The notes beneath the pieces are model-generated. The model did no database searches and was not told the origin of the DNA. It saw only the letters and a program-made list of their open reading frames with translations. Positions 25,243 through 27,500 of a stretch of 27,500 bases of DNA are shown here, piece after piece. Every line of letters starts with the position of its first letter. The first letter of the stretch is position 1. The DNA is from Glandiceps talaboti (Eukaryota > Hemichordata > Enteropneusta > Spengelidae): NCBI RefSeq assembly GCF_964340395.1, contig NC_135567.1:16140306-16167805 (forward strand), given 5' to 3'. Both the position numbers and the translations under genes were made by a program.

Positions 25243-25326
25243 GTCGGTCGCCCAACCTCTTGCCATGGAGGGAATAAGCACCCAGGGGCCATGCCCTCAA
25301 CGGCAAGAAACTGGGTAACCGAGGCT
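25243..25326. repeat. Small foldback repeat
   Basis: GGTCGCCCAACCTCTTGCC pairs with GGCAAGAAACTGGGTAACC, with CCATGGAGGG/GCCATGCCCTC inside. The right half (CCTCAACGGCAAGAGGCTGG form) also occurs near 4019-4045 and 14273-14300, just inside the left end of both duplication units. Confidence 0.55.
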
Positions 25327-25800
25327 AGAATAGTATTAAATCACCAGAAGGTGAACGTTCTGTTGTGACTGTATACATTATATGGTACAACAGATCGAAT
25401 TTCGTCAGCATCCAAAATCAGCGCCCTCAATGGTGATCAAGTCTACAATCTTTACTGCATTAGGCAAACATTCGTATCAGAGGGTATTGGGAAGAATTAA
25501 GTGAAACCCATAGTCAGCGAAGAAAACGCCATCAACGGCAGCGTGTTAATTTATGCCCTTCCTTCAAAAAATACATATGCTAGTATCTTCTTTGAAGCTG
25601 TTTCTATGACAACTTGTGTCAAGAATTGTGTCAAGGTAAGGTCACCATGACGTCATATGATACACTAAAGGATCCAGAGACATTCGGTTTAAGTAATGTC
25701 GCACTACCTGCAGGGTCAGCAAGAAGGTCACATCAATGATAAATGATAAGCAACATGTTTTAACTGAATTTTTTGAATTACGTCTATCTGGTCGCCGGTT

Positions 25801-25943
25801 CATACATACATACATACATACATACATACATACATACACACACATACATACATACATACATACATACCTAACTACATACTTACCTACCTACATACATACA
25901 TACATACATACATACATACATACATACATACATACATACATAC
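25801..25943. repeat. (CATA)n microsatellite
   Basis: CATA units with a short CACA section and a CTAC/CTAA interruption in the middle. It is in the gene-free right part of the window. Confidence 0.9.
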
Positions 25944-26864
25944 AAAATTACTCAACCTCAGCCAATAAATCAAAACTACAGCATACTCATGTTCGTACAT
26001 ATTTATTCCATTTACCATCACGTGTAGACAATAACATACAACATCTAGTCGAGCTATATTGTAAATAAACACATTACAATAACTCTTTCAATGTCAATAT
26101 AATGTCTATCACTGAATTGAATGAATCCAGAGGACAGCTTGTACAGAGAGTTTGTATCAACTCAGCTATCAACTCAAGGCGCACAAAAAGGGCACCAATG
26201 CTAATTAAACTAATAATATAAACTTCAGACAAATACATATTGTGCAATCAGTATTTTTTTATGAAATTAGTGTTATATTTTTTTCGTATTAACTATTGTT
26301 GGTCAGTGAAAATTTTATCAGACCAGAGTGACTTTTCCAGTACAGATCCATTTACATGTGACCCACCTAATACATATTCAGTACCGGGTTGGTCATATGA
26401 CGTCATCTACTAGCACTTTCATGACGTCACACTAGTCTTCAATGTGTCTGAAGAATATTTACACGTTCTATCAGCTGTATATAAAACAATAAGAATATAA
26501 CTTTGCTATCAACTAACTTTCTAAATATATAAAATTAATCTTTCATATTACTTTCATTTTTACATTTTCAACTTTTCCAATTTTGATCTAATGAAATAAT
26601 AAGGAAAATTTATCATTTTAATACTGCTGATGAATATAAAGGGGCAGAGAGGCAAACTTAACTGTGTTTTTTCATGTTAAGGATCCCAGGAAAGTCATTG
26701 TCATGTGTCCTATCTGTGATATAATTCTGGTTTAGGATTTGGGGTGGGGCAGTATGGAAAATAACCAAGGATAAGACCAAAACTTTGTTCACATAGATGG
26801 CTTCAGCATTAAACATTCATCCCCCTGAGATGTCGAATTGGAACACCACGCCAGGAAAAAAGCA

Positions 26865-27110
26865 TTTTCATAAACTATGGGTTCTGGAGAGTCTTCTGTT
26901 GATTTGTTCATCTACGAGCTATTTCAGAGAAACAAACAATTGATCAAGTGCCTTTATAGGTTATCAATTGCTATGGACACTACATGATCGGTGTCATGGC
27001 TACATTTTACATATTCAAACTTGACATGTATGTGGGTGTGTAACAGTTTACACTGAAAGGGAACTGAAATGACTCTCCAGAACCAATACTTTATGAATAC
27101 TTTATGAAAA
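26865..27110. mobile_element. ~246-bp inverted-repeat element
   Basis: The left end TTTTCATAAACTATGGGTTC continues to TGGAGAGTC. The right end is its near reverse complement, with a 12-bp internal duplication (TACTTTATGAA twice). Arms are about 28 bp with no clear target duplication. No reading frame inside resembles a transposase. Confidence 0.45.
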
Positions 27111-27500
27111 TATATAAATTTCCCAGAATAATTTTACTTCAAACTTCGAACCTTGTTTACTTCCCATAATGCATATCCCCAGTGTAAAACATGCCTCTCC
27201 GAAGCAAGATTTTATCGTTGATCCTTCCTTTATTACACTAAATTATAGAGGGCTATGCAAGGCTGGTGGAAATCATTGTTCTGGTTCCCTCAATATGCAC
27301 TCATGTAACGGTTATTTTTTCTGACATGCCCGATAATGGCAGGGCTTAGCACAAGTATACTATTTCCAATGACTAAACATGGGTGTTATCAGTAAATTTA
27401 CAATTACGTTGTTGTACATAACATTCCATTTAGGTAACCTTTGTCGCCTTGGTCTGAATCGTCAATGGTTGTAACAAAGATTATTTCCTGAAACACAAAA

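Larger units (their letters stand above)
24343..27500. other. Gene-free right flank
   Basis: Single-copy, AT-rich sequence with the foldback elements at 24463, 25243 and 26865 and the CATA array at 25801. The remaining frames are short, without domains or plausible exon structure. A CpG-containing GC island is confined to the 24463 element. Confidence 0.5.

Overview
The window is eukaryotic and animal-like. It is AT-rich and full of microsatellites and small foldback elements. Its only convincing genes are split into short exons with GT-AG introns, and all lie on the minus strand. Secreted Sushi/CCP modules on symmetrical phase 1-1 exons, together with the repeat load, suggest a marine invertebrate, perhaps a cephalochordate or hemichordate. 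That taxonomic guess is weak.

The main content is a tandem array of at least three related genes, called A, B and C here from left to right, all transcribed leftward. B (5593-12357) and C (15966-22559) are complete. A (869-2153) shows only its first two coding exons before the left edge. Almost none of this appears as a long reading frame: the start codon sits in an 8-nt coding stretch (ATG TNR AG), followed by a 56-59 nt signal-peptide exon, a 411-nt exon for a 137-residue domain I do not recognise, a 174-nt Sushi exon, a short Thr/Pro/Asp-rich exon and an 80-nt terminal coding exon. Intron phases are 2-1-1-1-1 in both complete genes and 2-1 in the visible part of A. The spliced frames close exactly, giving 252 residues for B (271 with a longer stalk exon) and 253 for C. 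The predicted product is a secreted or surface-held protein: signal peptide, beta-rich four-cysteine domain, one Sushi domain, short stalk and hydrophobic C-terminus that could be a GPI signal.

B and C lie in two copies of a ~10.2 kb direct duplication (about 3890-14128 and 14143-24342) with a short filler at the junction. Exons are much better conserved than introns. Gene A is an older paralogue outside the duplication and shares the exon plan and a promoter-proximal footprint (CACC box, CCAAT box, CCATGG motif).

The two units carry microsatellites at matching sites, often with changed motifs: (ATTCT)n against (ATTGT)n, and (AC)n/(ATAC)n against (ATAC)n/(AGAC)n. Copy-specific foldback insertions also differ between them. 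In both genes a very long (CT)n tract is the polypyrimidine tract of the acceptor before the signal-peptide exon. To the right (24343-27500) there is no convincing gene, but there is a 232-bp near-palindromic element with 9-bp target duplications, two further foldback repeats and a long (CATA)n array. No rRNA, tRNA, CRISPR, viral or bacterial-type features were seen.
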